Assembly (NCBI GenBank): GCA_963746605.1
Contig: CAVVCH010000033.1
Coordinates: 1 to 64,000 of the forward strand
Reading direction: 5' to 3'
DNA: 64,000 bases
Source: CAVQSS01 sp963746605
GTDB taxonomy: Bacteria > Desulfobacterota > RBG-13-43-22
Shown here: positions 35,563 through 44,946 of the stretch, piece after piece
How positions within the stretch are numbered: the stretch's first letter is position 1
How the letters are laid out: the number at the start of each line of letters is the position of its first letter
Made by a program: the position numbers and the translations under genes
Notes under the pieces: model-generated
Databases searched by the model: none
What the model was told of the DNA's origin: nothing
The model's input: only the letters and a program-made list of their open reading frames with translations

Positions 35563-36576
35563 GTGGTGAGAGAAACAGATATCATCGCCTCCTTTCACCG
35601 GGCTTTCAACCGTCCGGCACCTGAACTCCTCCAGGGCATTGGGGACGATTGCGCGGTGATCCATTGCGGGGGCCGGAACTGGCTGGTCACCACCGATTCC
35701 CTGGTAGAAGGGGTCCACTTTCGGCTGGAAATCAGCCCGCCCTACCTCCTGGGGAAAAAGTGCCTGGCAGTCAACTTAAGCGACATCGCCGCCATGGGGG
35801 GAATTCCCCGCTTTGCTTTTTTGAATTTGGGACTGCCCAACCCGGTTCCCCGGGGTTTTCTCCCTTCCTTTATTAAAGGGCTGAAGAAAGAAGCCGAAAA
35901 ATTTTCCGTCGCCCTCGCCGGGGGAGACACCCACCAGTCGCCACAGGGAATCTCCATTGGCCTGACCGTAATCGGGGAACCCGTCGGAAAGATAGCCTAC
36001 CGCTCCGGCGCCAAGGTCGGCGACCGCCTTTACGTCAGCGGTTGCCTGGGTCAATCCGCGGCAGGATTCAGGTTGTTGACTAAATTCCATAAGCAACCAG
36101 CCTCCTTAAGACCAGGGCACTTTCGCGAACTCCTTAAAGCCCACCAGGACCCGGAACCCCAGGTCGCCTTAGGCCGTTTTTTAGTCCGTCAGGGTTTGGT
36201 GGGAGCGATGATCGACCTGTCCGATGGGCTGGCCTCCGATCTCCGACATATTTGCCGGGCCAGCGGGGTGGGCGCCTTACTGAATGCGGACCAAATCCCC
36301 CTCTCCCCCGCCCTCAAGGCTGCCGCCGATCTGCTTAAGATCTCTCCCCTTCCGTTGGCCTTGACGGGTGGGGAAGATTATCAGTTGCTCTTCTCCGTCC
36401 CAAAGGGTCTGATAAAAAAGATGGAAACCCGGGCAGCGGAACAATTTAAGCGCCCGATCTACCCGATCGGGGAAATTATTTCAGGCCAAAAAATATTTAT
36501 TAAATCCTCCCAAGGAATCAGAATCCTGAAAGAAACAGGGTTCGACCACTTCCATTCTTCCGCCAGTCAGGAATAA
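35563..36576 (+). CDS. thiL: Thiamine-monophosphate kinase
   Basis: A 337-residue PurM-like ATPase that phosphorylates thiamine monophosphate to the pyrophosphate. It has GIGDDCAVI near residue 26, the conserved TTDSLVEGVHFRLEI near 45, and AGGDTHQSP near 122 (metal/ATP). The GTG start at 35563 fits the family N-terminus ETDIIASF. A lytic transglycosylase gene starts 3 bp past its stop. No thi-box riboswitch is seen. Confidence 0.94.
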   Translation: MVRETDIIASFHRAFNRPAPELLQGIGDDCAVIHCGGRNWLVTTDSLVEGVHFRLEISPPYLLGKKCLAVNLSDIAAMGGIPRFAFLNLGLPNPVPRGFLPSFIKGLKKEAEKFSVALAGGDTHQSPQGISIGLTVIGEPVGKIAYRSGAKVGDRLYVSGCLGQSAAGFRLLTKFHKQPASLRPGHFRELLKAHQDPEPQVALGRFLVRQGLVGAMIDLSDGLASDLRHICRASGVGALLNADQIPLSPALKAAADLLKISPLPLALTGGEDYQLLFSVPKGLIKKMETRAAEQFKRPIYPIGEIISGQKIFIKSSQGIRILKETGFDHFHSSASQE

Positions 36577-36578
36577 TC

Positions 36579-37541
36579 ATGCCCAAAAACAGGTTTTTTT
36601 TGTTGTCCTTTCTTTTCATGGCCGTCCTGCTCTCTCCCCTTTCCCTGGAGGCCCAGCATCCTTACTACACCTTTCCGACCAACCTGAACCTTTGCGGGGA
36701 ACCGGTCCCGCTGCATGATCGCAAATTCTGGGAGATGATGGACCGGGAATTCACCCTGGCCGTTTATGACCGGGCCCAAATTTTCCTTTTGCTCAAACGC
36801 AGCGCCCGTTTTTTCCCTTATATCGAAAGCCAGTTGAAGGCCAAAGGGATGCCCGACGACCTGAAATACCTCATGGTGGCTGAAAGCGCCATGCGCCCCG
36901 TCGTCTTTTCCAACAAAGGGGCCGCCGGCCATTGGCAATTTATGGAGAAGACCGGCAAGCGTTTTAATTTGCGCAAGAATTCCCAAATTGATGAACGATT
37001 GGACCTGGCCAAATCCACCGAGGCGGCTTTGTCCTATCTAAAATTTCTTTATAATCTCTTCGGCAAATGGACCCTGGCCATGGCGGCTTACAATTGCGGG
37101 GAAGAACGGGTTAAGGAGGAAATCAGCCAGCAGGGAGAAACCGATTATTACCGTCTGGATCTGCCCCAGGAAACCGAACGCTATATTTTCCGAATTCTGA
37201 CGGCCAAAGTCCTCTTAAGCGACCCGGCAAGCTACGGATATCAACTGCCGGAAGGGTATGCCTATCCCCCCGAGGCTTTTGACCTGGTCACCTTTCACTT
37301 ACCCTACCCGGTACACCTCCGAGATTTGGCCCGCGGTTGCGGATCGTTTTATAAGGAACTCAAAGAACTGAATGTGGAACTGCAGGGCTATACGCTATCG
37401 GCCGGGACCCATCAAATAAAAATTCCTCCCGGGAAATCATCCAGCTGCGAAAGAAATCTAAAAGGTTGGATAAAGAATTCCGGAGGTCTCTCGGCTCCTG
37501 CCCAGGAAAGCCTGCCCGCGGTTGCTCCTCCCAGTCAATAA
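36579..37541 (+). CDS. Secreted lytic transglycosylase (MltD-like)
   Basis: A 320-residue protein with a signal peptide (LLSFLFMAVLLSPLSLEAQ, cleavage after about residue 25). The SLT domain covers about 85-210, with the catalytic glutamate in KYLMVAESAMRP near residue 107, GAAGHWQFMEKTGKRF, and MAAYNCGEERV. It cleaves peptidoglycan in the periplasm with release of 1,6-anhydro ends. Residues 230-285 could be a degenerate LysM-type region. It has no separate promoter, so it is probably read with thiL. Confidence 0.88.
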   Translation: MPKNRFFLLSFLFMAVLLSPLSLEAQHPYYTFPTNLNLCGEPVPLHDRKFWEMMDREFTLAVYDRAQIFLLLKRSARFFPYIESQLKAKGMPDDLKYLMVAESAMRPVVFSNKGAAGHWQFMEKTGKRFNLRKNSQIDERLDLAKSTEAALSYLKFLYNLFGKWTLAMAAYNCGEERVKEEISQQGETDYYRLDLPQETERYIFRILTAKVLLSDPASYGYQLPEGYAYPPEAFDLVTFHLPYPVHLRDLARGCGSFYKELKELNVELQGYTLSAGTHQIKIPPGKSSSCERNLKGWIKNSGGLSAPAQESLPAVAPPSQ

Positions 37542-37610
37542 TTTATTTGACACCCCACATCTTGTATAGTAAAGAAATCTCAGGTACAAGATAAAGGGAG
37601 GGAACCCGTT

Positions 37611-37796
37611 ATGGAGGAAAAAGTCCGGGAGTGGATGCCTTGTCTGAACTTGAAAATGCCTGACCCTCAATGCCAGCAGTGTCTATGGCTGGAATTGAAC
37701 CCTGAAACCTTACACTGCAACAATCGGCAAAAAATTATTTGCAACCTTTACGTGGAGGAAGTTTTTGGCGCCCTAGGCACCAAGTCCATAAACTAA
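37611..37796 (+). CDS. Small four-cysteine-region protein (61 aa)
   Basis: A 61-residue protein starting MEEKVREWMPCLNLKMPDPQ. Its cysteines at 11, 21, 24, 36 and 44 include a CQQC pair and two spaced singles, so a bound zinc or other metal is plausible. A GGGAGGG ribosome site lies upstream and it ends 10 bp before galT, with which it may be cotranscribed. I do not recognise a family. Confidence 0.65.
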   Translation: MEEKVREWMPCLNLKMPDPQCQQCLWLELNPETLHCNNRQKIICNLYVEEVFGALGTKSIN

Positions 37797-37806
37797 AGGA
37801 GAAGGC

Positions 37807-38817
37807 ATGCCCGAATTGCGTTTCAATCTGGTGACCAAGGACTGGGTCATTATGGCCCCGGAGCGGGCCAAACGCCCTGAGGATTTTGTCAAAAAGGATG
37901 TGGAACGGGGCCAACTGCCGGCCTTTAAAGAATTTTGCCCATTCTGTCCCGGCCATGAAAACCTCACGCCCACGGAGACCTACCGTCTCGGAACGGTTGA
38001 TTCCTGGCGGGTGCGTTCTATCCCCAATAAATTCTCAGCCCTTTCCCGAGAGGGGGAACTCTCGCGTCACATGGACGGCATCAAACGGACCATGGCCGGT
38101 GTCGGTCTCCACGACGTGATCATCGAGAATCCCCTCCACAATGGCTTCCCGGCCGTCATCCCTTTATCGGGGATGCAGGACATCTTTCAAGCCTATCGGG
38201 CACTATACCGGCAGTTTTATCAGGATCCCCGGGTTAAGATGGTGATCCTCTTTAAAAACAACGGGGCGGCCGCCGGCACATCGCTGGAGCATCCCCATTC
38301 CCAAATCGTCGGCACTCCGGTCATCCCCCCGCAGATCCGCTACCGCATCGAAGAGGCCCAAAAGTACTACGACGATACGGCCGAATGCCTTTACTGCCGT
38401 ATTCTGGCCGAGGAATTAAGAGACCGGGGCCGGATCGTCCTGGAAACCGAACATTTTGTGGCTTTCGTGCCCTACGCGGCCCTCTCCCCCTTCCATACCT
38501 GGATTTTCCCGCGAAGGCACATGGCCTCGTTCGACGCTATGACCGAAGCGGAACTTTTGGATATGGCTTCAGCCGTTCAGCAGGCCCTGCAACGGCTTTA
38601 TTACGGTCTGGACGATCCCGACTACAACTATGTCTTGCGCTCCCTCCCGGACCCCCAAGGGAATATGGAGTATTTCCATTTTTATATGGCCATCGTCCCC
38701 CGTCTGACCAAAGCGGCCGGTTTTGAACTGGGTTCCGGAATGTACATCAATACCCAACTGCCGGAAAATGACGCTGAATTTTTGAGGGGAGTACGGATAC
38801 CGGCCAACAGCGCCTAG
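37807..38817 (+). CDS. galT: Galactose-1-phosphate uridylyltransferase
   Basis: A 336-residue HIT-superfamily enzyme. The nucleophile histidine is in SLEHPHSQIVGTPVIP near residue 160, with the expected HPHxQ. Zinc-type CPFCPGHE (residues 39-46) and CLYCRI cysteine pairs and the C-terminal EYFHFYMAIVPR histidine are visible. It exchanges UMP between UDP-glucose and galactose-1-phosphate; in organisms without galactose use it may act on other sugar phosphates. No galK or galE adjoins it. Confidence 0.92.
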   Translation: MPELRFNLVTKDWVIMAPERAKRPEDFVKKDVERGQLPAFKEFCPFCPGHENLTPTETYRLGTVDSWRVRSIPNKFSALSREGELSRHMDGIKRTMAGVGLHDVIIENPLHNGFPAVIPLSGMQDIFQAYRALYRQFYQDPRVKMVILFKNNGAAAGTSLEHPHSQIVGTPVIPPQIRYRIEEAQKYYDDTAECLYCRILAEELRDRGRIVLETEHFVAFVPYAALSPFHTWIFPRRHMASFDAMTEAELLDMASAVQQALQRLYYGLDDPDYNYVLRSLPDPQGNMEYFHFYMAIVPRLTKAAGFELGSGMYINTQLPENDAEFLRGVRIPANSA

Positions 38818-38911
38818 CGTTTACCGAGAGATCGTTTCGGGAAATGCCGATTACCTTGTATTGGACTCCGGCAAATAAGGCGTGCCAATAAACTGCGAGG
38901 AGGAGGCTGTG

Positions 38912-39858
38912 ATGAAAAAAACCCTCAATCTGCTTTTGATGCTGCTTCCGTTTGTTTGGTCGCAGGCCCTGGCGCAACAGTACCCTGCAAAACCGGTTAC
39001 CCTCATCGTGCCCTTCTCTGCCGGCGGCCCGACTGACACGACCGCCCGACTGCTGGCCCAGTCCATGGGCGAAGCACTCAAGACCCAGTCTGATCGTCGA
39101 AAATGTAGCCGGTGCCGGTGACACCATCGCGGCCGCCCGGGTGGCCGATTCGCCGCCGGACGGCTACACGGTCTTCTTCCACCATATCGGATTTTCCACA
39201 GCCCCGGCCCTTTATCGCAAGCTGCCTTAGACACGATTCGGGATTTCGAACCCATCGGCCTGGTAGGCGATCTGGCCATGACCTTGGTAGCCCGGAAGGA
39301 TTTCCCGTCCAAAGATCTCAAGGGGTTGATTGCCTACGTCAAAGCCAATAAAGAGAAGATCAACCTGGCCAAGGCGGGCCTGGGGGCCGCCTCACACCTA
39401 TGCGGTATGCTCTTTATGTCCGCCATCCAGACGGACCTGACCACCATTCCCTATAAAGGTAACGGACCGCCATGAACGACCTCCTGGGCGGGAAGGTAGA
39501 CTTCATGTGCGACCAGACCAGCAATACCGTAAGGCAGATCAAGGCCGGCAGGATCAAGGTCTACGGCGTGACGACTAAAACGCGGGTGGCGGCTCTCCCC
39601 GAGGTTCCGACACTGCAAGAAAGCCGGGTTAAGGAACTTCGAGGTCTCGGTCTGGCAGGGCCTGTACGTGCCCAAGGGAACCCCCAAGCCGATTATGGAA
39701 AAACTCACCGCGGCCCTGCAGACGGCGCTGGCCAATCCCACCTTGAAACAGCGTTTTATTGAACTGGGCACAGTGCCGGGATCGGCGTGTTCAGCATGAA
39801 AAGCCGTAATCAATAAATTGGCCCATGAAGATTGATCTGGAAGATCTCTCAGATCCAT
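38912..39858 (+). pseudogene. Bug/TctC-family tripartite tricarboxylate transporter binding protein, multiply frameshifted
   Basis: A signal peptide (KKTLNLLLMLLPFVWSQALA) leads to YPAKPVTLIVPFSAGGPTDT, the TctC hallmark. The protein is then spread over at least four frames, with breaks near 39090 (SLIVENVAGAG resumes in another frame), 39228, 39470 and 39640. Later pieces are ANKEKINLAKAGLGAASHL, LLGGKVDFMCDQTSNTV and VPKGTPKPIMEKLTAAL. The intact family binds small carboxylates in the periplasm for a TctAB carrier, which is absent here. A relic. Confidence 0.88.
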
Positions 39859-40069
39859 CTTCCCATGGCGGACTGCTATTCCTGGCTTATATCCAGGTCT
39901 TCAAGTTGACTAAAGAATAGTTCAACATTCACCGGAGCCCCCTTTGACTGTTTAATAAGAGGAACGCCATAACTATTTTAACTTTCAGTATCTTAATAGG
40001 GTCTAATAAATTGAAAAGGATAAAGTTCAGGCGCTTAAACGTTTTAAAAGAAAGTAGAGGGGCAGAGAA

Positions 40070-40216
40070 ATGAAAAAGATAATTATGTCAGGGATTATAT
40101 TAGGGATGGTATTATTTTCTTTTTGGGGTTGTATTATTGTGCCCTATTATGATGACGATGGAGGGCGTTATGGACATGGTAGGCACAGAGGCGACTTCTA
40201 TGGATATAGAAGATAA
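40070..40216 (+). CDS. Small putative lipoprotein (48 aa)
   Basis: A GGGGCAGAG site precedes ATG 40070. The 48-residue product has a hydrophobic start (MKKIIMSGIILGMVLFSFWG) followed by cysteine 21, fitting a lipobox, then IVPYYDDDGGRYGHGRHRGD and a Gly/Tyr/Arg-rich end. Likely an exported tiny lipoprotein; similar glycine/histidine-rich short proteins are common but functionless by name. Confidence 0.55.
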   Translation: MKKIIMSGIILGMVLFSFWGCIIVPYYDDDGGRYGHGRHRGDFYGYRR

Positions 40217-40566
40217 AAGTTAAACGCCCTGGAATAATTAATGGTCAGTACTTCCATTCCCTTTCAGAGGGACAATGTGCCGTTTGGGCTTCCAGGATCT
40301 CTTCGGCGACGGCAGAATGACCAAGTCCTGCGGGTGCAGAGTCGCTGGCCATAAGGAGAAGGCATCGGGCAGGATATGGGGTGGGGCATGCCCTTCCCAC
40401 AGAGTGGATCAAACGACAGATAAGAGATCATCATTCATATTGGAGCAACGATGACCAAGCTTTTATTGCGGAGGTCACCAATTGCGGCGGAGGATATGCC
40501 TGAGGTCCATGCAAATGCCTGCCGAGCTCCTTCTGAATGCTGATCAAAAAGGATCCCGTACCATAA
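40217..40566. other. Intergenic stretch with a hicB scrap
   Basis: Apart from the hicB-like remnant at 40424-40503 I see no gene here. Base composition resembles decayed coding sequence. Confidence 0.5.
40424..40503 (+). pseudogene. HicB-like antitoxin scrap, copy 1
   Basis: Reading with one frame change gives EIII then WSNDDQAFIAEV, the start of HicB antitoxins, and ends at TGA 40501-40503. It is similar over about 55 bp to 42994-43050. Confidence 0.5.
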
Positions 40567-42562
40567 TCAATTCAATATGATTGGCAGATAACTCTTGAAA
40601 TTAGATAGAGGTTTAACATCAAATGTGGCCGTAAGGACGACGTCGTTGCTCATGGTGATCGTGCATTGAGGATCGTTGCCTACACAGGCCCCCGACCACC
40701 CGACAAATACCGAATCCTCATCCGGGCTGGCCGTAATGGTTACAGCCGTATTGTCACTAAAGATGGACCCGGCGGGGCTGTTAATTACTGTACCCTTTCC
40801 GGATCCCTTTTGGGAAATTTTCAACGAATGAGTGGATGCATTATTCGTTTTACTGGTAAAAGAGGCGCTTATCTTGTGATTCGCTTGTATATTGCGGAAA
40901 GAATAGGAACTGACCGTTCCTACGGTAACCCCGTCCACCATAACCCCACTAATCTGGTACCCTGAAGCGGCATTGATGTTGTAGGTCTGGTTTGTGCCGT
41001 AGGAAACCGTGGTTATCCCGCTAGGCGTGATCAAACCATTCGGTCCGGCCACTGCTGTGATGTTGTACTTTTTCAGGCTGAACGAGGCGGTAACTGATAG
41101 GTTGGTGTTTGTGGTCACGGTGCAGGTGCTGGCTGTTCCGCTGCAAGCTCCCCCCCACCCGGTAAAGGTGGAATTGGAACTAGGCGTAGCGGTCAAAGTC
41201 ACTTTTGTACCTTTTTTAAAGGTTTTCCCAGCGGGATTATTGGATACATTTCCCTGCCCGTCTCCGATCTTGGAAACGGAAAGAGTGTAGGCATCGGCGG
41301 AAGTTATAGCCGAAAAGGTGGCGGATATGGTGTGGCCGGCGGTGACGGAGGAGAAGGAGTAGGAGGTGACCGCTCCAACCGAAACTCCGTCCACCAAGAC
41401 ATTGGCCACATTAAATCCCGTGGCGGGGGTGATGGTGTAGGTCTGGCTACCGCCGTAGTTGACGGTCACCGACCCGGAGGGACTTATCGTTCCGTTTGTC
41501 CCGGCCGAGGCCGTCAGGGTGAAAGTTTTCAGAGCAAAACTAGCCGTCACCGATTGGCTGCTGTTTACGTTCACCGTGCAGGGATTGGCGGTCCCGCTGC
41601 AAGCCCCGCCCCAGCCGGTAAACGTGGAGTTGGAATTCGAAACCGCCGTCAGACTGACCGAGGTAGCGCCGCTGAAAGACTCGCTGCAATCGGTTCCGCA
41701 GTTGATCCCGGTTCCCGTAATCGTTCCCGCGCCGGTACCGCTTTTCGAAATCGCCAGGGAATAGGAGGTGGAAGCCGCGAAAGTGGCGGATATGGTGTGG
41801 CCGGCGGTGACGGAGGAGAAGGCGTAGGAGGTGACCGCCCCGACCGAAACTCCGTCCACCAATACATTGGCCACATTAAATCCCGCGGCGGGGGTAATGG
41901 CATAGGTCTGGCTGCCACCGTAGTTGACGGTCACCGACCCGGAGGGACTTATCGTTCCGTTAGGCTCCGGCCGAGGCGATGATGGTGTAGGTTTTAATGG
42001 CAAAAGCGGCCGTCACCGTAGTATTGGCGTTCATGGTGACCGAACAGGGGTTGGCGGTCCCGCTGCAGGCCCCCGACCACCCGGTAAACACGGAGTTGGC
42101 GTTGGCCGCCGCGGTGAGGCTAACCAGGGTCCCGCCATTAAAGGCGGTCCCGGCAGGTGATTTGGTCACTGTGCCGCTGCCTGATCCGGTCGTGGTAGCC
42201 GTCAAGGTGAATTGGGAAACCGGCGGAACGTAGCTCACTTCGTTGGAATAGCCGCTTTCCAAGCCTGCCGTATTCCGAGCGGTCAAGGCAAAATAATAGG
42301 GTACCCCATCACTCAAATTAGTAACCGTGTAGGTTGTCACATTGCCCAAGCTTAAAGAACTCGAGTAACTTCCAGAAGAAGTCCCGTAATAGAGCGCATA
42401 ACCGGCCAGGTCCGGATCGGTATTTGGATCCCAAGCTAGGGAAACTTGCGCAGAATAGCCGATAGATGACCAGATAAGGTTGAATAGGAAGACTACGAAA
42501 AAAGGACTTAGATTGTTTAGAATGTGGGGGAAGACCTTTCTAAATCTTATGTGTGAAAACAA
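40567..42562 (-). pseudogene. Secreted fibronectin III/InlB B-repeat protein, one frameshift
   Basis: A TTG start at 42562 after an AGGAGGG site gives a signal peptide (about 38 residues, ending SSIGYSA). A fibronectin III domain follows (LAWDPNTDPDLAGYALYYGT). Then come about six repeats of 70-90 residues with the motif SVFTGWSGACSG...C.V.MN.N..V.A.F alternating with NGTISPSGSVTVNYGGSQTY, the divergent InlB B-repeat (Flg_new_2) type. A single indel near 41962 splits the frame after TYTIIASAGA. The nearly identical neighbouring repeats show what the joined sequence should be. Total about 665 codons. A surface or secreted adhesin-like product is inferred; the break may be a sequence error. Confidence 0.8.
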
Positions 42563-43198
42563 TGTTTCCCTCCTGGACGATGCGCCTAATACAATGGTTT
42601 AGTTTTCGTAGGGTTAAGCAAAACATATACCAACTCTGACAAAAATAAAAAGATGATAAATATTAGATAGTTACTGGGAAGATGGAATGTCGAGTAAAAA
42701 AGTCTGTCGGAAACATATATGAGATATTGTCCTCTGATGAAGGAAAAAGGGCTTTTTAAGCCTTTTGTCTGGCTAACCGCCTAGTATATGATCGTTTTTC
42801 CGATTATAAATGATGGATGTTTTTTCATACAATCGAACTCTATGAAAATTGACAGGATTAACCTGTCTTCTTTTGCATAATGCCATCTGAAGCTTGCCCA
42901 AGGAGATTGAAGAGGATATTTTGGCAGGATGACTGGAATAGGTTCGAAGAGGAGGCGCGCCATAAGGCCGGAAGGATGATTAATGCACAGGCATGAGATC
43001 ATCATTTGCTGGAGCAACGATGACCAAGCTTCTATTGTGGAGGTCTCGGAGCTTCTCCTCGGGGTGCTCCGCCCACCGAAAAACCCCTGACGAGGCCCTA
43101 GCGAACTGAAAGGACCCCATGGAGGTGTGAGTAGACCCAGCGGAGTTTGGCCGACCAATCCCGGAACCGAAGGACCGCCGTCTCCAGTATGCTTGAAG
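42563..43198. other. 636-bp stretch with a hicB scrap and a possible terminator
   Basis: An AAAGGGCTT/AAGCCTTTT hairpin lies at about 42749-42769. Otherwise only the hicB-like scrap at 42983-43090 is recognisable. AT-rich near 42600-42700. Confidence 0.45.
42983..43090 (+). pseudogene. HicB-like antitoxin scrap, copy 2
   Basis: ATG 42983 gives MHRHEIIICWSNDDQASIVE then VSELLLGVLRPPKNP and TGA. The first part matches the HicB N-terminus (usually YWSxEDxAFIAEVPELPG) and the rest is out of register. Truncated; no HicA adjoins. Confidence 0.55.
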
Positions 43199-44791
43199 TT
43201 AATTCACCGGACTGGGGGTGAAGGGGGCTTTCAGGTTGAGTACGTTGTAGGCCATGACCGGCTCGCTGAAGCCTTTCACCTCCAAGGCCCCGATCTCTTC
43301 CACTTCCACCAGGTCCTCCACCTGAAAAAGAGTTTTGCGGCTGATCAGAATCTGCCCCCCCTTGGCCGCGGCGCATAGCCGGGCGGCCAGATTGGTGGTC
43401 TTCCCGATGGCGGCGTAGTCCATTCGCCCTTCGAAACCGATATTCCCCACATAAACGTAACCTGTTGAAATACCAAATGAAATATCCAGTGTATAACCAA
43501 GCTTGTTCCATTTGGCCCGCAGGTCCACCAAACGCTCCCTGGCGGCAACGGCCATGGCCACTGCCCGTTGGGCGTGATCCTTGAAACGCACCGGGGCCCC
43601 AAAAAAGACCATCACCCCATCCCCGGCAAACCGCTCCAGGGTCCCGTCATATTGAAAAATAATTTCGCCGTACAGAGCATGAAAATCACTCAGCATGGCG
43701 ATAATTTCCTCCGGTTCCGAAGTCTCCGAGAAATGGGTATAGTTCCTTAGATCGGAAAAGACGATGGAGACTTCCTGGCGGGTGGGTTTCAGAACGTGCG
43801 ATTCATCCCCGGACAGCACCGCCGCCACCAATTGAGGGGAAAGGTATCGCTTCAGTCGGGTGATGCGTTCCGCTTCGGACACGTCCTCACTGACCCGCTT
43901 TTCCACCTGGGCGGTCACCAGGATGGCTTCCTTACGCAACCGACTCATTTCAATCATGTTGCGAATCCGCAATTGGAATTCGGTGAAGTCCTGATGATGC
44001 AGGATTTCATCCACCCCGGACCGAATCAGGGACAGGGCATCGGCCCAAGGCTCCCCGTGGAGCAATAAGACGACCGGGATATTTTGGGAACGGGAGCGCA
44101 GTTCCTGGTAGATTTCCAGATGTTCCGGGATCTGATGGCACAGCAGAATACAATCGGGAAGCGGGTTCCTGAGGGCCTCCCGGACCTGATCCCGGTCAAT
44201 GGCCTGCCGGATGACCACCCCGGAAGCGACCAGCGGTTCCAGTTGTAGCTCAATTTTCGGACATCCGGGATGAATGACCAGGAGGGAGGGTGGTTCCTGA
44301 TCAGGGGAAACCAGAGGGATCGAAGGTACCAAAGGTTCCGTTTTGATCTTCGGCTTCGGCCCCGGCGATTTCTCCGGCGTGGGTTTTTGGGGCTTCTCCG
44401 GTTCATCCTCCTTTGGCAGTTCTGCAGCACCCTGGTCGCTCTCCCTGATTTCCAGATCCTGGGGCTGTGCCGGTGGAGTTGGAAGGACTTCTTCCTTATC
44501 AGGGATCTGTTCCAGGATGATTTCCGACAGTCCCAGACGTATCTTATCTCCGGGATGCAGCAAGACCCGGGTAATCCGCTGTTCATTGACCAGGGTCCCA
44601 TTGGCGCTGTGCAAATCCTCCAAAAACAGCCCCTCGGGCATCAGTTGCAGCAGGCAGTGTTCTCGAGAAACCAGCGGGTCGTTGATGACCACTTCGCAAT
44701 GAGGTGTCCGACCGATCCTGGCCAACGGCTTTTCAACGGTGTAGACCCAACGCTTGCCGACGGATGGGGTAATTTGGAGTTGATAGGGCAT
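43199..44791 (-). CDS. FHA - receiver-like - class III nucleotide cyclase
   Basis: A 530-residue protein from ATG 44791. Residues about 20-95 are an FHA domain (RIGRTPHCEV, DPLVSREHCLL, DLHSANGTLVN) for phosphothreonine binding. A Pro/Glu/Lys-rich linker is followed by a degenerate receiver-like domain (about 170-295). Residues about 335-520 form a class III cyclase with metal aspartates in VFSDLRNYTHFSE and RFAGDGVMVFFGAP, and the transition-state pair in IGKTTNLAARL. The base-selecting lysine is replaced by R in TLERFAGD, so ATP or GTP preference is not clear. Divergent from the kinase operon. In-frame codons to 44881 run through a palindrome, so I reject that start. Confidence 0.88.
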   Translation of the reverse strand: MPYQLQITPSVGKRWVYTVEKPLARIGRTPHCEVVINDPLVSREHCLLQLMPEGLFLEDLHSANGTLVNEQRITRVLLHPGDKIRLGLSEIILEQIPDKEEVLPTPPAQPQDLEIRESDQGAAELPKEDEPEKPQKPTPEKSPGPKPKIKTEPLVPSIPLVSPDQEPPSLLVIHPGCPKIELQLEPLVASGVVIRQAIDRDQVREALRNPLPDCILLCHQIPEHLEIYQELRSRSQNIPVVLLLHGEPWADALSLIRSGVDEILHHQDFTEFQLRIRNMIEMSRLRKEAILVTAQVEKRVSEDVSEAERITRLKRYLSPQLVAAVLSGDESHVLKPTRQEVSIVFSDLRNYTHFSETSEPEEIIAMLSDFHALYGEIIFQYDGTLERFAGDGVMVFFGAPVRFKDHAQRAVAMAVAARERLVDLRAKWNKLGYTLDISFGISTGYVYVGNIGFEGRMDYAAIGKTTNLAARLCAAAKGGQILISRKTLFQVEDLVEVEEIGALEVKGFSEPVMAYNVLNLKAPFTPSPVN

Positions 44792-44819
44792 ATCGTGTTT
44801 TTTTGAAATTCGGATTTTT

Positions 44820-44845
44820 AACCAAAAATTCAAATATTTTTGGTT
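44820..44845. repeat. AT-rich palindrome, copy C
   Basis: Identical over 26 bp to 13352-13377. It begins at about the predicted start point of the cyclase transcript, 29 bp before its ATG, so it may form a leader hairpin or an operator. Confidence 0.7.
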
Positions 44846-44852
44846 TTTTTTG

Positions 44853-44881
44853 ATTATACTCCCGGGGTTCGGCAAAGTCAA
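44853..44881 (-). promoter_or_regulatory. Promoter of the cyclase gene
   Basis: Minus strand TTGACT (44876-44881), 17-bp spacer, TATAAT (44853-44858). Near-consensus. Confidence 0.7.
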
Positions 44882-44900
44882 ACCTCCGAAAAAACTTGGA

Positions 44901-44929
44901 TTGACTCCCGGGATAAGGTTTGTTATTAC
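44901..44929 (+). promoter_or_regulatory. Promoter of the MFS-kinase operon
   Basis: Plus strand TTGACT (44901-44906), 17-bp spacer, TATTAC (44924-44929). Its -35 is the same hexamer as the divergent cyclase promoter 20 bp away, and both spacers contain CCCGGG, so joint control is plausible. Confidence 0.6.
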
Positions 44930-44946
44930 AATAGCGGCGATCTTTC

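Noticed and set aside
40567..42003. Regular repeats as a CRISPR array
   Set aside because: The repeats are about 220-300 bp, translate in frame to InlB-type units, and there are no short repeat-spacer units or cas genes.
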